DNA of 64,000 nt from Streptomyces rubellomurinus (GCF_000961885.1 NZ_JZKH01000020.1:1-64000), one strand, 5' to 3'. Numbered from the stretch's first letter, positions 50,317 through 59,850 are shown. Notes: generated by a model from the sequence alone, not told the origin. Numbers and translations are program-made.

Positions 50317-51540
50317 TCAGTCGGCGAGCCCGGCGGCTCGCAGCCGGCGCTCCACCTCCGGCCACTCCGGGGCGACCGGCGCGGTGGCCCGCCGGCCGAC
50401 CTCCCTGTCCTTGAAGCCGCTGGACGTCGAGATGCACACCAGCGGCCCGTCGTCCGGGAGTTCGGACGCGTCGAGGCTGCGCAGACCGGCCAGTCCGGCG
50501 GCGGCGGACAGCTCCGCCCACAGGCCGTTGCGGGCCAGCTCCGCACGGGCCTCGGCGAGCTGCCGGTCGGACAGGGTGAGCGCCCGGCCGCCGCTCTCGC
50601 GCAGCGCGACCACGCCCCGGTAGCCGCCCACCGGCGAGGCGATCGAGTACGCCGAGGTCGCCCCGACCTCCACCCGGGCGGCCGGCACCCCGCGGCCGAT
50701 CGCGGTGGCCAGCGGCGCGCCCGCCGCCGACTCGCAGGAGTGGATCCGCGGCACCCGGTCCGCCAGGCCCAGGCGGTGCAGCTCGGTGAAGCCCTTCCAC
50801 ACGCCGTACAGCAGCTCGCCGTAGCCGGTCGGCACGAACACCGCGGCCGGCGTGCCCACGTCCTGGAAGATCTCGTACGCCACCGTCTTGTAGCCCTCGG
50901 GCCCGTACGGGTGCCCGGTGTGGGTGGCGGTCAGGTTGCTGACCGGGTGCAGCCCGTACCGCTCGACGGCCTGCCGCATCAGCGGCCAGCGCGCCTCCCA
51001 CGGCACCGGGAGCACCACCGCGCCGTAGGCGGTGAGGAAGGAGTCGACGGCGGGCGGCAGGTCGGGCCCGGCGAAGACCACGCAGCGCAGCCCGGCGCGG
51101 GCCGCGTAGGCGGCCGCCGAGGCGCCGTGGTTGCCGGAGGAGGCCACCGCGATGCCGCGGGCGCCGACCGCCAGGGCGGCACTGGTGGTGCAGCGGTTGA
51201 GCCGGTCCTTGTGGCTCCAGGTCGGGTTGCGGGACTCGTCCTTGACGTGGACGCCCGGCGCGATCTCGACCAGCGGGGTGGCGCCCTCGCCGAGGCCGGG
51301 GGCGAGCAGCGGCGGCAGCAGCGGGGCCCAGCGCTCCAGGCCGGTGCGGGCGGCAGCCGGGGCGAACAGGGCGGCGGTGTCCACCTTGTCGTAGGCGTAG
51401 TCGAGTTCGAGCGGGTAGGCGACGTCCTCGGTGCCGGTGCGCGGGCAGCCGGTGGTCAGCGGGGGCAGCAGCGGGTAGTCGAGGGCGGGGTCGCCGAGCG
51501 AGCGCTGGGCGGTGGCGAGGGAGTCCGGCGTGAGCAGCAT
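50317..51540 (-). CDS. PLP-dependent threonine synthase-like enzyme
   Basis: A 407-residue fold-type-II enzyme. The PLP lysine lies in VKDESRNPTWSHKDRLN. The cofactor-phosphate and substrate loops are VASSGNHGASAAAYAARAG and VPTGYGELLYG. The C-terminus has CISTSSGFKDRE. Threonine synthases make threonine from phosphohomoserine. The family also includes cysteate and diaminopropionate-type enzymes, and this divergent N-terminus (no zinc or SAM domain) leaves the substrate open. It is convergent with the XRE regulator. No other threonine genes are nearby. Confidence 0.82.
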   Translation of the reverse strand: MLLTPDSLATAQRSLGDPALDYPLLPPLTTGCPRTGTEDVAYPLELDYAYDKVDTAALFAPAAARTGLERWAPLLPPLLAPGLGEGATPLVEIAPGVHVKDESRNPTWSHKDRLNRCTTSAALAVGARGIAVASSGNHGASAAAYAARAGLRCVVFAGPDLPPAVDSFLTAYGAVVLPVPWEARWPLMRQAVERYGLHPVSNLTATHTGHPYGPEGYKTVAYEIFQDVGTPAAVFVPTGYGELLYGVWKGFTELHRLGLADRVPRIHSCESAAGAPLATAIGRGVPAARVEVGATSAYSIASPVGGYRGVVALRESGGRALTLSDRQLAEARAELARNGLWAELSAAAGLAGLRSLDASELPDDGPLVCISTSSGFKDREVGRRATAPVAPEWPEVERRLRAAGLAD

Positions 51541-51667
51541 GTAAGGATCGTAGTGCTAGGGAGGGTGCTACCTGAAGGGCTTTCCGCGAATGATCGCCGG
51601 TGCCCCGCCCGGGTCGGACGGGGCACCGGCGCGGTCGCGTCAGCGCTGTCGGGTCACGGCTGCCGCG

Positions 51668-54463
51668 TCACCGGTGGGACGGGAACTGCACCACCTGCTG
51701 GTAGGTCGGGCGGTTCTGCCAGGTGCTCGCCGCGTCCGTGACGCCGCCCAGCGGGCGCTGGACGATCGAGTCGGCGCACCACTGGTCGCCCGCCCCGCAC
51801 CCCGCGTCGCCCGGGTAGACCTGGGCGGAGGTCTGGGCGGCCGCCTTCGTGAGGGTGTCCAGCAGGACGCCCCGGCAGGCCGCCAGGTCGCCGCCGCCGC
51901 AGAACGGGCGGGCCAGCGGCCCCGCCACCGGATCGCCGAGCACGCCGCGCAGGTCCTTGTCGAGGTAGCTCCACCAGCCGTACTGGAAGGCCGAACCCCG
52001 GTGCGGCGACGACTCGTTGACGCTCACCGGGCCGCCGGAGACCGGGCCGCTCTGCCCGCCCGAGGGGGACTCGTTGATCTGCAGCGCGCCGGTCAGCGCG
52101 GTGAACAGCGGATCACCGAGCCCCGGCCGCATCACGCCCTCGGCCACCAGCGGCCACCAGGCGTCCATCACCCGGATCGCGTCCGCGTCCGCGTAGGCGT
52201 GGCTGCCGGGCGAGGTCTCCTTCCGCTGGGCGCCGTCCGCCAGCCAGCCCTCCAGCCGCTGCAGGGCGGTGAGCGCGCCCGGGTCGGTGACCGGGGCGCT
52301 GCGCAGCACCCGGATCAGGTCGGGCAGCACGTCCTCGGCCCGCAGGTCGGCCAGCGCCGCGCCCTCCATGGCCTGGGTCAGCGAGACCCGGCTCGCCTTC
52401 CCGCCGTTCCTGAGCAGCGCCTTGACCCGGTCCTCCAGCAGGTTCGCGCGGTGCACCGAGCCGTTGCCGAAGCCGGCCGAGGTGAAGCCGGCGGCCTGCT
52501 TGTTGTTCCACGAGACGTAGTAGTCCTGGTCGACGGACTGCGGGTGCTCCGCGGCCGGGGTGTACCGGGCGGTGTTCGTCGCCGGGTCGAAGTCGGCCCA
52601 CTCGTAGGCGGGCCGGGCCAGGACCGGCAGCCCGCCGTCGACCCCGGCGGCGCGCACCGGGTTGGTGCCGGAGTTGTAGAAGGCGATGTGGGCGGAGTCG
52701 GCGTAGAACCAGTTGAAGGTGTAGTTGATGTCCTGCGCCGCCTGCTGGAAGCTCGCCGGATCGTGCACCGCGCCCGGGTCGTTCAACTCCTGGAAGCCGA
52801 TGATGGAGTCGGCCTCGTGCCGGTAGGTCGAGCGCAGCGAGGTGAACGCGACGGGCGCGCCGCCGACCGTGCCGCGGGCCGTCACCAGGCCGTAGTTGGA
52901 GCGGCGCATCACCAGGGTGTAGGAGCCGGCCGGGGTGTTGTCGGCGGTGGTCGGCGCCCACGCGTCCTTGCGTTCCAGCCGGTCGAAGGGCAGACAACTA
53001 CCGTGCCAGAGGTAGGAGTCGGCGGCGGTGGTGACCGGCGAGCCGTCCGTGGTGCACAGCGGGACGGCGTAGGTGTCGGTGATGTCCTGCCCGGCCGAGG
53101 TGGCGCTCCACGCGTAGTCCTGGCCGCGGCCGAGCTGCACGTAGAAGCTGAGCCCGGCGAAGGCGGCGCCGCGGGCGCTGATCCCGGGCCCCTGGATCTC
53201 CTCCAGCATCAGCAGCTGCGGGGCGAAGTAGCCGGTCTGCGGGCCGAACACGGCCACCGGGTGGCCGTCGTCGGTGTGCGCGCCCGACACCAGCAGGGCG
53301 TTGGACATGCCGTGCTTCGCGGTGAGCAGGTTCCCGGGCAGCACGCCGGGCGCGGCGGTGGCCGCCGTGCCGGCCGAGCCGGTGGCGTCGTACACCAGGC
53401 GCTCGGGGACGACCGAGCCCGGGTCGGGCACCGCCTCGCCCTGCGGGTGGTCCGGCACGGTCCCGTACGGGAACTGCTGGCCGTCGTGCAGGGTCCGCAC
53501 GGCCTCCGGGTCGTCGGCCTCGCGCAGCGACTTCCACAGCGCGTCCCCGGCGTCCTTGCCGTAGGCGGCCTCGGCCGCCGACTTGACCTGGGCGGAGGCG
53601 AGTTCACCGCCGCCGCCGGCGCCGAACAGCGCGCCGACCACCGAGGCGAGGGCGACCAGGTCGGTCAGCTTGAACGGCTCGATCGACCCGGCGTTGGTGA
53701 TCGCGTCGATGTGCCCGGTGAGGTCGTACTCGCCGGGGAACGTCCGGGCGTTGTAGGCCTGTTGGGCGTACTGGTTGACGCCGTCGAGGTAGGCGTTCGC
53801 GTCCGCGAGCGCCTGGGTGGCCCGGCCGCCGCGCGCCGCCAGGACGTCGATCTGCTGCTGCAGCTCGGCCTCGGTGTACGGCGCGGCCTGCCAGAAGCTC
53901 TGCTCCAGCTGCCGGTTGGCGCCCGCGCCGCCCGCGAAGCCGGACAGCTGGCCGCGGCCGACGTGCCGGAACAGGTCCATCACCCACAGCCGGTCCTGCG
54001 CGGCGGCGTAGCCCGCGCCGAACTCGGTGCCGTAGCGGGTGGTGCCGGTGATGTGCGGGATGCCGGCGGCCTTGTCGCGCACGATGGTGACGTCCGGGCG
54101 CGGGCTGGTGGTGCCGGCCACCTGGTCGGCGGGGACGCCGAAGGACGCGTCGTTGAAGAAGCCGCGCAGCCCGGCCTCGGTCAGCCCCGGGTAGCCGGAG
54201 GCGAGGGCGGCGTACGGGCCGAGCTGGTCGTCGGTGTGGGCGGGGCGGGAGCCGAACATCCGGTTCAGCAGGATCTCGGCGAGGGTGGCGTTGCCGTTCT
54301 CGCCGGGCGGCAGGATGTCGGCGCAGCGGGCGGCGCAGTAGTCGGGGGCGGCGGTCGTGGTGGTCGCGCTCGGCGCGGCGGCGGCGGTGGGGGCCGCGGT
54401 CGCGAACAGGGCCGCCGCGAGGGCGGCGGCCGGGAACCGGAGGGGGTGGGGGCGTAGGCGCAT
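51668..54463 (-). CDS. Secreted penicillin acylase family (Ntn-hydrolase) protein
   Basis: A 931-residue secreted precursor from ATG 54463 behind GGAGGAG. The signal RFPAAALAAALFATAAPTAAAA is followed by an alpha-chain region with VTIVRDKAAGIPHITGTTRYGTEFGAGYAAAQDRLW, a linker, and the nucleophile region TAKHGMSNALLVSGAHT. Ser387 is there expected to start the beta chain after self-cleavage. SFYVQLGRGQDYAWSATSAGQD and ESSPHRGSAFQYGWW follow. The family hydrolyses amides such as penicillins and acyl-homoserine lactones (quorum quenching). The residue before Ser387 is Met rather than the common Gly, which may affect self-processing. The substrate is unknown. Confidence 0.88.
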   Translation of the reverse strand: MRLRPHPLRFPAAALAAALFATAAPTAAAAPSATTTTAAPDYCAARCADILPPGENGNATLAEILLNRMFGSRPAHTDDQLGPYAALASGYPGLTEAGLRGFFNDASFGVPADQVAGTTSPRPDVTIVRDKAAGIPHITGTTRYGTEFGAGYAAAQDRLWVMDLFRHVGRGQLSGFAGGAGANRQLEQSFWQAAPYTEAELQQQIDVLAARGGRATQALADANAYLDGVNQYAQQAYNARTFPGEYDLTGHIDAITNAGSIEPFKLTDLVALASVVGALFGAGGGGELASAQVKSAAEAAYGKDAGDALWKSLREADDPEAVRTLHDGQQFPYGTVPDHPQGEAVPDPGSVVPERLVYDATGSAGTAATAAPGVLPGNLLTAKHGMSNALLVSGAHTDDGHPVAVFGPQTGYFAPQLLMLEEIQGPGISARGAAFAGLSFYVQLGRGQDYAWSATSAGQDITDTYAVPLCTTDGSPVTTAADSYLWHGSCLPFDRLERKDAWAPTTADNTPAGSYTLVMRRSNYGLVTARGTVGGAPVAFTSLRSTYRHEADSIIGFQELNDPGAVHDPASFQQAAQDINYTFNWFYADSAHIAFYNSGTNPVRAAGVDGGLPVLARPAYEWADFDPATNTARYTPAAEHPQSVDQDYYVSWNNKQAAGFTSAGFGNGSVHRANLLEDRVKALLRNGGKASRVSLTQAMEGAALADLRAEDVLPDLIRVLRSAPVTDPGALTALQRLEGWLADGAQRKETSPGSHAYADADAIRVMDAWWPLVAEGVMRPGLGDPLFTALTGALQINESPSGGQSGPVSGGPVSVNESSPHRGSAFQYGWWSYLDKDLRGVLGDPVAGPLARPFCGGGDLAACRGVLLDTLTKAAAQTSAQVYPGDAGCGAGDQWCADSIVQRPLGGVTDAASTWQNRPTYQQVVQFPSHR

Positions 54464-54673
54464 GGCGTGCTCCTCCGTCGAAGCCACGGGGGACCCGACG
54501 GTAGGGGCGCTACTGGCCGGTTGGCTAGTGGCGTGCATGCCATTGCCGCCCCGGGGACCCGGACTGACGGACCGTGGTGGTCGGTGGGGCGGGCGTTGTC
54601 GGTGGGGTCGGCTATGGTCGGCCGCGTCGATGGAGGATCACCTGCCGGACGGCGGGGGGAGGAGGGCGCGGCC

Positions 54674-55918
54674 ATGGGGACCGACACGAAGACGACGACG
54701 GGTGCGGCGGGCACCGGCGGGCGGCCGCTGCCCGCCGGGCTCACCCACGAGCCCAGCCGGGAGTTCCTGGCCGAGCGCTACACGCTGGAGGGCAGCGTCC
54801 TCGCGTACCTGGACTTCGAGGCGCTGCGGGCCGAGGAGCTGCGCACCGTCGCGTCCTGGTACGAGGACGTCACGGTCGAGGGCGCCGACCGCCTGTTCGT
54901 GCTCGGCGAGACGTGCTACGACGCCGCGGACTGCTGGGCCCCCGCCGCGGTGGTGCTGGACGGCGCGGACGGGCAGGTGTACCTCGGCTGCCCGGACGGC
55001 TCCGGCGGGCTCGACCGGGAGCCGCTCGCCAGCAGCCTGCCGATGCTGTTCGAGCTGTGCGGCTTCGTCGAGGGCGTCTCCGGCCTGGCCGAGCAGACCC
55101 GGGACCCGGAGGCCGAGAACCACATCCGGCGCGGGCCGCTCACCCACCCGGTCATCGCCCGGCTCGTCGGCGAGCAGATGCGCGAGACCGACCCGGACCT
55201 GTTCCGGCGCACGGACGACCGGCCCGCGCACTGGGAGACGGCGCTGCTGGTGCGCACGCTCGCCTTCGGCGCCCGGCCGGGCGGCCCGGACGGCCTCGCG
55301 TACGTCATCGACCCGCTGCTGGTCGAGGACCTGGCCGAGCTGACCGGCGGCGAGGTGCGCCGCTTCACGGAGGACGAGCTGCCCGCTCGGCTCAGCCACC
55401 CGGCGACGCGTCGGCTGCTGCTCACCTGCGGGCTGCCCGTCGCCCCGCGCTGCATGCTCGACGTCGACCCGGAGGGCCCGCTCACCACCATGGCGGAGGA
55501 CTACCCGGAGGGCTACCCGGCGGACGGCGACGGGGAGGAGGCCAGCGTGCGCCCCCACCAGGCGGGCTTCCTGAACCTCGCCGGCTGGACGTACGACCTC
55601 GTGGTGGCCCTCGACGGCGCCACCGGGCGGGTCGAACTGCCGGACTGGGCCGACGAGGAGGAGCCCGCCGCCTACCTGCACCGCGACCTCTCCGCGCTGC
55701 TCTACACGCTGTGGACGTACGAGCGGCTGCGCGCCGAGCGCAGGCGGTGGGACGAGGAGGAGGACACGGCGGGCTGGACGCTCTTCGACCCGACCGAACT
55801 CCTCGACGGCGTGGCCGAGGAGACGCTGCGCGAGCTCGACCCGGAGGCCTGGGACACCGACGCCCACTTCTGGCCGATGCTCGCCGACGACGGCCACATG
55901 GGCCGCCTGCTGGAGTGA
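54674..55918 (+). CDS. SUKH-4-type immunity family protein
   Basis: A 414-residue cytoplasmic acidic protein behind GGGGGGAGGAGG. Two related alpha/beta parts are visible: FVLGETCYDAADCWAPAAVVLDGADGQVYLG (about residues 75-110), and TYDLVVALDGATGRVELPDW (about 310-330) preceded by TRRLLLTCGLPVAPRCMLDVD. These fit the SUKH superfamily, whose members neutralise polymorphic toxins or act as general immunity domains. No toxin gene is nearby, so it may be an orphan immunity gene or have another role. It is divergent from the penicillin acylase gene. Confidence 0.7.
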   Translation: MGTDTKTTTGAAGTGGRPLPAGLTHEPSREFLAERYTLEGSVLAYLDFEALRAEELRTVASWYEDVTVEGADRLFVLGETCYDAADCWAPAAVVLDGADGQVYLGCPDGSGGLDREPLASSLPMLFELCGFVEGVSGLAEQTRDPEAENHIRRGPLTHPVIARLVGEQMRETDPDLFRRTDDRPAHWETALLVRTLAFGARPGGPDGLAYVIDPLLVEDLAELTGGEVRRFTEDELPARLSHPATRRLLLTCGLPVAPRCMLDVDPEGPLTTMAEDYPEGYPADGDGEEASVRPHQAGFLNLAGWTYDLVVALDGATGRVELPDWADEEEPAAYLHRDLSALLYTLWTYERLRAERRRWDEEEDTAGWTLFDPTELLDGVAEETLRELDPEAWDTDAHFWPMLADDGHMGRLLE

Positions 55919-56112
55919 CCCCGGGGGGGGAGCGGGTGGGCCCCGCGATGTACATCTCTGGGCCCACGGCCCCGGCGGAGTGCATCCGGTGGGTGGATGA
56001 TCCGGAGCCCCGGCGCGTGACAGCGTTCCGGGTGGGCCGCCGCACGAGCCCGACCCCGGCCGGGGGTCGGTCGGTGCGGCCCGGTTCCGTTCAGCAGACC
56101 CAGGGAGGGGCC

Positions 56113-57396
56113 GTGACGAGCACACCGTTCACCGACCGGCGGAGCACCATGACGCGACGTCGGATGCTGGGAGCCGGCGTCAGAGTCGGAGCCGGAGCCG
56201 CGTTGGCGGCCGGGGCGGCCCTGCCGCTCGGCCTCGCGGCGCCGGCCCGGGCGGACTCGGCCGGCACCGGAGCCGCGGGCACGGCGGGCTCGGCGGGCTC
56301 GACCGGCCCGGTGCGGCCCACGCTGCCCGCGCCGACCGGGCCGTACCCGGTGGGCACGGTCGAGCTGCACCTGGTCGACACCACCCAGCCGGACCCGGTC
56401 GCGGGCCCCGGCAAGCACCGCGAGCTGATGGCGAGCGTCTGGTACCCCGCCCGGGAGGTCGAGCGCGACGCCGCCGAGCGCTACCCGGTGGCGCCCTGGG
56501 TGCCCGCCGGCACGATGGCCGCGCTGATGGCCTCGCTGGGTGTTCCGGCGGGCCTCGTCGAGGCGCCGCTCACGGCGGGCCGCCAGGGCGCCCCGGTCCG
56601 CCGGTCGGGCCGGCCGCGGCCGGTCGTCCTGTACTCGCACGGCGCGCACAGCTACCGCGCCGACCACACCGTCATGGTGCAGGAACTCGCCAGCCACGGC
56701 TACGTGGTGGTGACGCTGGACCACACCTACGACGCCGTCACCGAGTTCCCGGACGGCCGGGTGCTCACCCCGCTGCACGACCGGAACCACCAGATGGGCC
56801 CGGCCGACTTCGCCGACGACATCCGCTACCTCCTCGACCGGATCGAGGAGTTGGCCGCCGGACACAACCCCGACGCGGACGGCCGACCGCTGCCCGAGGG
56901 CCTGAGCGAGGCGATCGACCCGCGCCGGATCGGCATGTTCGGCTGGTCCAAGGGCGGGACGGCCACCGCCCGCCTGATGCTCGCCGACCGGCGGGTGCTG
57001 GCCGGGCTGAGCCTCGACGGCCCGATGCTGCCCGACATCACCGACGACCTCGACCGGCCGTTCATGCTGATGACGGCCGTGAACACCCCCGCCGCCTCGC
57101 CCAGCGTGGCCGGCTTCTGGTCCCACCTGCGCGGCTGGCGGCTCGCCGTCCAGGCCGAGGGCGCGGCCCACCCGTCCTACGGCGACACCCAGGTGCTGGT
57201 CCCGCAGCTGGCCAAGGTGGTCGGGATGAGCGACGAGGACCTGCGCGACTGGACCGGCACCCTGGACCCGGCCCGCGCCGTCCGCATCCAGCAGGCCTAC
57301 CCGCTCGCCTTCTTCGACCTCCACCTCCGGCACCGCCGAGGCCACCTGCTGGACGGCCCGTCCCGGGCCTTCCCGGAGGTGCACTTCCTGCCGTGA
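56113..57396 (+). CDS. Tat-exported alpha/beta hydrolase, PAF-acetylhydrolase-like
   Basis: A 427-residue protein from GTG 56113 behind GGGAGGGG. The twin-arginine signal TRRRMLGAGVRVGAGAALAAGAALPLGLAAPARA precedes an alpha/beta hydrolase. This has VELHLVDTTQPDP, the strand-turn RPRPVVLYSHGAHSYR, the nucleophile elbow FGWSKGGT (GxSxG) and LDGPM. The fold and GHNPD helix resemble the PAF-AH type II / isoform family of lipases and esterases acting outside the cell. The substrate is unknown. It is an isolated gene. Confidence 0.85.
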   Translation: MTSTPFTDRRSTMTRRRMLGAGVRVGAGAALAAGAALPLGLAAPARADSAGTGAAGTAGSAGSTGPVRPTLPAPTGPYPVGTVELHLVDTTQPDPVAGPGKHRELMASVWYPAREVERDAAERYPVAPWVPAGTMAALMASLGVPAGLVEAPLTAGRQGAPVRRSGRPRPVVLYSHGAHSYRADHTVMVQELASHGYVVVTLDHTYDAVTEFPDGRVLTPLHDRNHQMGPADFADDIRYLLDRIEELAAGHNPDADGRPLPEGLSEAIDPRRIGMFGWSKGGTATARLMLADRRVLAGLSLDGPMLPDITDDLDRPFMLMTAVNTPAASPSVAGFWSHLRGWRLAVQAEGAAHPSYGDTQVLVPQLAKVVGMSDEDLRDWTGTLDPARAVRIQQAYPLAFFDLHLRHRRGHLLDGPSRAFPEVHFLP

Positions 57397-57411
57397 CGGC
57401 GGGGGCCTGCC

Positions 57412-57451
57412 GGTGCGGCCGCGCGCCACGAGGGGTGCGCGCGGCCGCACC
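57412..57451. terminator. Stem-loop between the hydrolase and convergent unknown gene
   Basis: A perfect 15-bp stem (57412-57426 with 57437-57451) and 10-base loop, 15 bp after the hydrolase stop. Confidence 0.65.
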
Positions 57452-57459
57452 GACCGGCT

Positions 57460-58059
57460 TCAGTGTGGCTGGTCGGCGGCGGCCCGACGCAGGGACTTGA
57501 CGAGCAGACTGCCCGGGTAGGCCGCGAACTCCGGGTACCGGCGCCGGTAGTAGCAGGCCCAGTAGCTCACCACGCGGCGCTCGGTCCGGCCGAAGAAGCG
57601 CGGGTTGCGGGCGATGAAGTCCCCGTAGAGCCGCCGGTGGGCGGAGGCCGGGTCGGTGAGGCCGGGCAGACCGGCCCGGACGGCTTCCAGGATCTCCAGG
57701 ACGTACTCGCCGACCAGCTGGAGCACGAACGGGACGACCCAGGGCTCGGTGGAGCCGAGGACCTGCTCCAGGTGGCGCTGGCGGACCCGCCCGTCACTGT
57801 TCCGGGTGTAGAGGCAGTGCAGGATCGCCCGCTGCGTCCCGGTGAGGGACTGCTCCGGGGCGCCGGGCGGCTCGGGCAGGTGGATCCGGTACGGAATGGC
57901 GACGCGCTCGCCGCACACCTCGACCGAGAACGGCTCCATGGACGCGTACGTGGGGCTCGGGAGCCGAGCGGCGACCGCCCGCACGTCCTCCGCGAGGTGG
58001 GCCGGGAACGCCGCCACCAACTCGGCGAAGGCCTCGGGCGCGGTGGGGGGATTCTGCAC
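57460..58059 (-). CDS. Conserved-type hypothetical protein, 199 aa
   Basis: A mainly helical protein: LTGTQRAILHCLYTRNSDGRVRQRHLEQVLGSTEPWVVPFVLQLVGEYVLEILEAVRAG in the middle and FFGRTERRVVSYWACYYRRRYPEFAAYPGSLLVKSLRRA at the end. The N-terminus has short helices and a strand. No signal peptide, metal motif or known fold is apparent. It lies 81 bp downstream of the cap-domain gene and is separated from it by a hairpin. I do not recognise a family. Confidence 0.6.
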   Translation of the reverse strand: MQNPPTAPEAFAELVAAFPAHLAEDVRAVAARLPSPTYASMEPFSVEVCGERVAIPYRIHLPEPPGAPEQSLTGTQRAILHCLYTRNSDGRVRQRHLEQVLGSTEPWVVPFVLQLVGEYVLEILEAVRAGLPGLTDPASAHRRLYGDFIARNPRFFGRTERRVVSYWACYYRRRYPEFAAYPGSLLVKSLRRAAADQPH

Positions 58060-58090
58060 AGCGGGAGCGTAGAGGACGTGGCCTCCGACC

Positions 58091-58126
58091 GTGGGAGCGG
58101 CCCCCGGCGCCGGGGGCCGCTCCCAC
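58091..58126. terminator. 36-bp perfect palindrome between two minus-strand genes
   Basis: A perfectly symmetric GTGGGAGCGGCCCCCGGC and its complement. It can form a hairpin and lies 15 bp after the stop of the gene at 58141-58830. Confidence 0.6.
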
Positions 58127-58140
58127 GGCAGGGGCCGGGC

Positions 58141-58830
58141 CTACGCGGCGGCCGGGGTGAGGACCGCGAACAGGCCCCGGGCGCGGGTGCCGTCCGGGAG
58201 CTGCCAGGCGCCGGCGAGGTGGCCGGTGGCGTGCGACGGCGGGAGCGCGTCGCCGTCCTCGGCGGGGCGCAGGACACGGCGCAGGCGCAGGGTGCCGCCG
58301 TTCGGGGCGGTCAGCGCGGTGCCGTCCCGGTCGTCGGTGGCCCGCGTGGCCCCGATGGCGCCGGCGGCCCCGGCGGTCGGGGTGCCGGTGAGGCCGGGGC
58401 CGCGGTAGGAGCGGGTGACCTCGCGGCACGGGGTGTCGGAGGCGTTCTGGTCCTGGGCCGGCGCCCGGCCCTCGATCAGGGCGAGCAACTCGGCGACCAG
58501 CACCGGGTCCTGGCAGCCGTCGTAGGCCCAGCGCCGCCCGAGCACCCCGTGCTCCATGGTGCCGACGAGGGCGTGCTCCGCGCCGTCCAGCGGGGCGCCG
58601 CGGTAGCTGAGCGGCACCAGGTAGGTGACCGGCTCGGCGCCGGAGCCGTCGGTGACCGCCAGGAACTCGATCCCGACCTCGCCCTGCGGGTCGTCCAGCC
58701 GGAAGCCGCCGGCCTTGGCGAGCTCCGGCCCGCCCTCGCCGCCGCCGACGTACCAGGGGCGGGTGGGCAGCCAGGCGGTGAGCAACTCGAGCTTGGTGGG
58801 CCTGAGTTCGGTCTGGTGGATGACGGCCAT
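58141..58830 (-). CDS. Maltokinase N-terminal cap-like domain protein
   Basis: A 229-residue protein from ATG 58830 behind GGAGGAG. It opens MAVIHQTELRPTKLELLTAWLPTRPWYVGG and contains FRLDDPQGEVGIEFLAVTDG, TYLVPLSYRGAPLDGAEHALVGTMEHGVLGRRWAYDGCQDPV. This is the cap domain usually fused to the maltose kinase in the trehalose-to-glucan pathway. No kinase domain follows, so it is a stand-alone cap-domain protein. A 17-bp repeat lies immediately upstream. Confidence 0.82.
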   Translation of the reverse strand: MAVIHQTELRPTKLELLTAWLPTRPWYVGGGEGGPELAKAGGFRLDDPQGEVGIEFLAVTDGSGAEPVTYLVPLSYRGAPLDGAEHALVGTMEHGVLGRRWAYDGCQDPVLVAELLALIEGRAPAQDQNASDTPCREVTRSYRGPGLTGTPTAGAAGAIGATRATDDRDGTALTAPNGGTLRLRRVLRPAEDGDALPPSHATGHLAGAWQLPDGTRARGLFAVLTPAAA

Positions 58831-58869
58831 GCCGGGGGTTCTCCTCCGTTGAGCTGGAGCTGCGGGGCG

Positions 58870-58918
58870 GGCGGTGCAGCTGATCGGGCGGTGCAGCTGA
58901 TCAGGTGGTGCAGCTGAC
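58870..58918. repeat. Three 17-bp tandem units before a cap-domain gene
   Basis: GGCGGTGCAGCTGATC occurs at 58870-58885 and 58887-58902, with a third diverged copy at 58904-58918 (17-bp period), 40-90 bp upstream of the minus-strand start. It could be an iteron-like operator or simple slippage. Confidence 0.75.
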
Positions 58919-58971
58919 ACCCTCTCATCGGCGCGCGCGGCCCCGGTCGTCCGGGGCGTCCGGGGGCCGTC

Positions 58972-59841
58972 TCACGGCAGGCGGCGGCCGAGCCGTGCCG
59001 CGGCCGCGGCGGCGTCGGTGCGGGGCGCCCGCGGGGCCAGGTCGGCGAGCAGGTGCCGCAGCCGGTCGCGGATCGGGCCCGGGCTGTCGGCCACCGAGCC
59101 GGTGAGGACCAGCGGCCGGCCGGGTACGGCGGTGGCGCGGACCAGGGCCGCCAGGTGGTCGGCGGCGGCGTGCGCCACGGCGAGCGCGGCGGGGTCGCCG
59201 CCGGCCGCGAGCCGGGGGACCAGCGGGGCGAGCGCGGCGAGTCGGCGCGGGGGCCCGGCGTAGGCCCAGCGGAGCAGGTCCTCGGGCGAGTCGGCGGCGC
59301 AGTGCGCGCGGACGGCGGCGCCGAGTGCGCCGCCCGGGTCGGCGTGGGCGTACCGGAGGGCCTCGCGGCCGAGCCAGAAGCCGCCGCCCTCGTCGCCGAG
59401 CAGCCAGCCGAGTCCGCCGCTGCGCGCCGTCGTGCGCCAGCCGTCGAGGCGGACGCAGATCGTGCCCGTGCCGGCGATCAGCACCGTGCCGCAGCCGTCG
59501 TCGACGCCGCCGGAGGCGAGGGCGGGCACGGCGTCGGGCACCAGGCGCACCGGGCAGCGGAGCCGGCAGGCCGTCCGGAAGCGGGCGGCGAAGGCGTCCG
59601 GATCGGCGAGGGCGGGGAGCCCGGCGAGCCCGACCAGGCAGGAGGCCACCGCGCCGGGCCCGTACGGCCCGAGCGCGGCCGCGACGGCTTCGGCCAGCCG
59701 GGCCTGCGCGTGCTCGGCGCCCTCCCCGGCGGGGTTGGCGCCGGGGGCCTCGCCGCGCCCGAGGACGGTGCCCGCGGCGTCGACGACGGCGGCGCGGGTG
59801 CGGCTGCCGCCCGCGTCGACGCCGAGGTGGAGCGCGCTCAT
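58972..59841 (-). CDS. BadF/BadG/BcrA/BcrD-type ATPase, N-acetylglucosamine kinase-like
   Basis: A 289-residue ASKHA-fold protein. Its phosphate motifs are LHLGVDAGGSRTRAAVVD, GCGTVLIAGTGTICVRL and LLGDEGGGFWLG, with VLTGSVADSPGPI near the end. Length and lack of an iron-sulfur cysteine set point to the amino-sugar kinase side of this family. Such kinases phosphorylate N-acetylglucosamine or related sugars. It starts 9 bp after the unknown gene at 59851 on the same strand, so the two are likely co-transcribed. The substrate is inferred. Confidence 0.82.
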   Translation of the reverse strand: MSALHLGVDAGGSRTRAAVVDAAGTVLGRGEAPGANPAGEGAEHAQARLAEAVAAALGPYGPGAVASCLVGLAGLPALADPDAFAARFRTACRLRCPVRLVPDAVPALASGGVDDGCGTVLIAGTGTICVRLDGWRTTARSGGLGWLLGDEGGGFWLGREALRYAHADPGGALGAAVRAHCAADSPEDLLRWAYAGPPRRLAALAPLVPRLAAGGDPAALAVAHAAADHLAALVRATAVPGRPLVLTGSVADSPGPIRDRLRHLLADLAPRAPRTDAAAAAARLGRRLP

Positions 59842-59850
59842 CGGCAGGCC

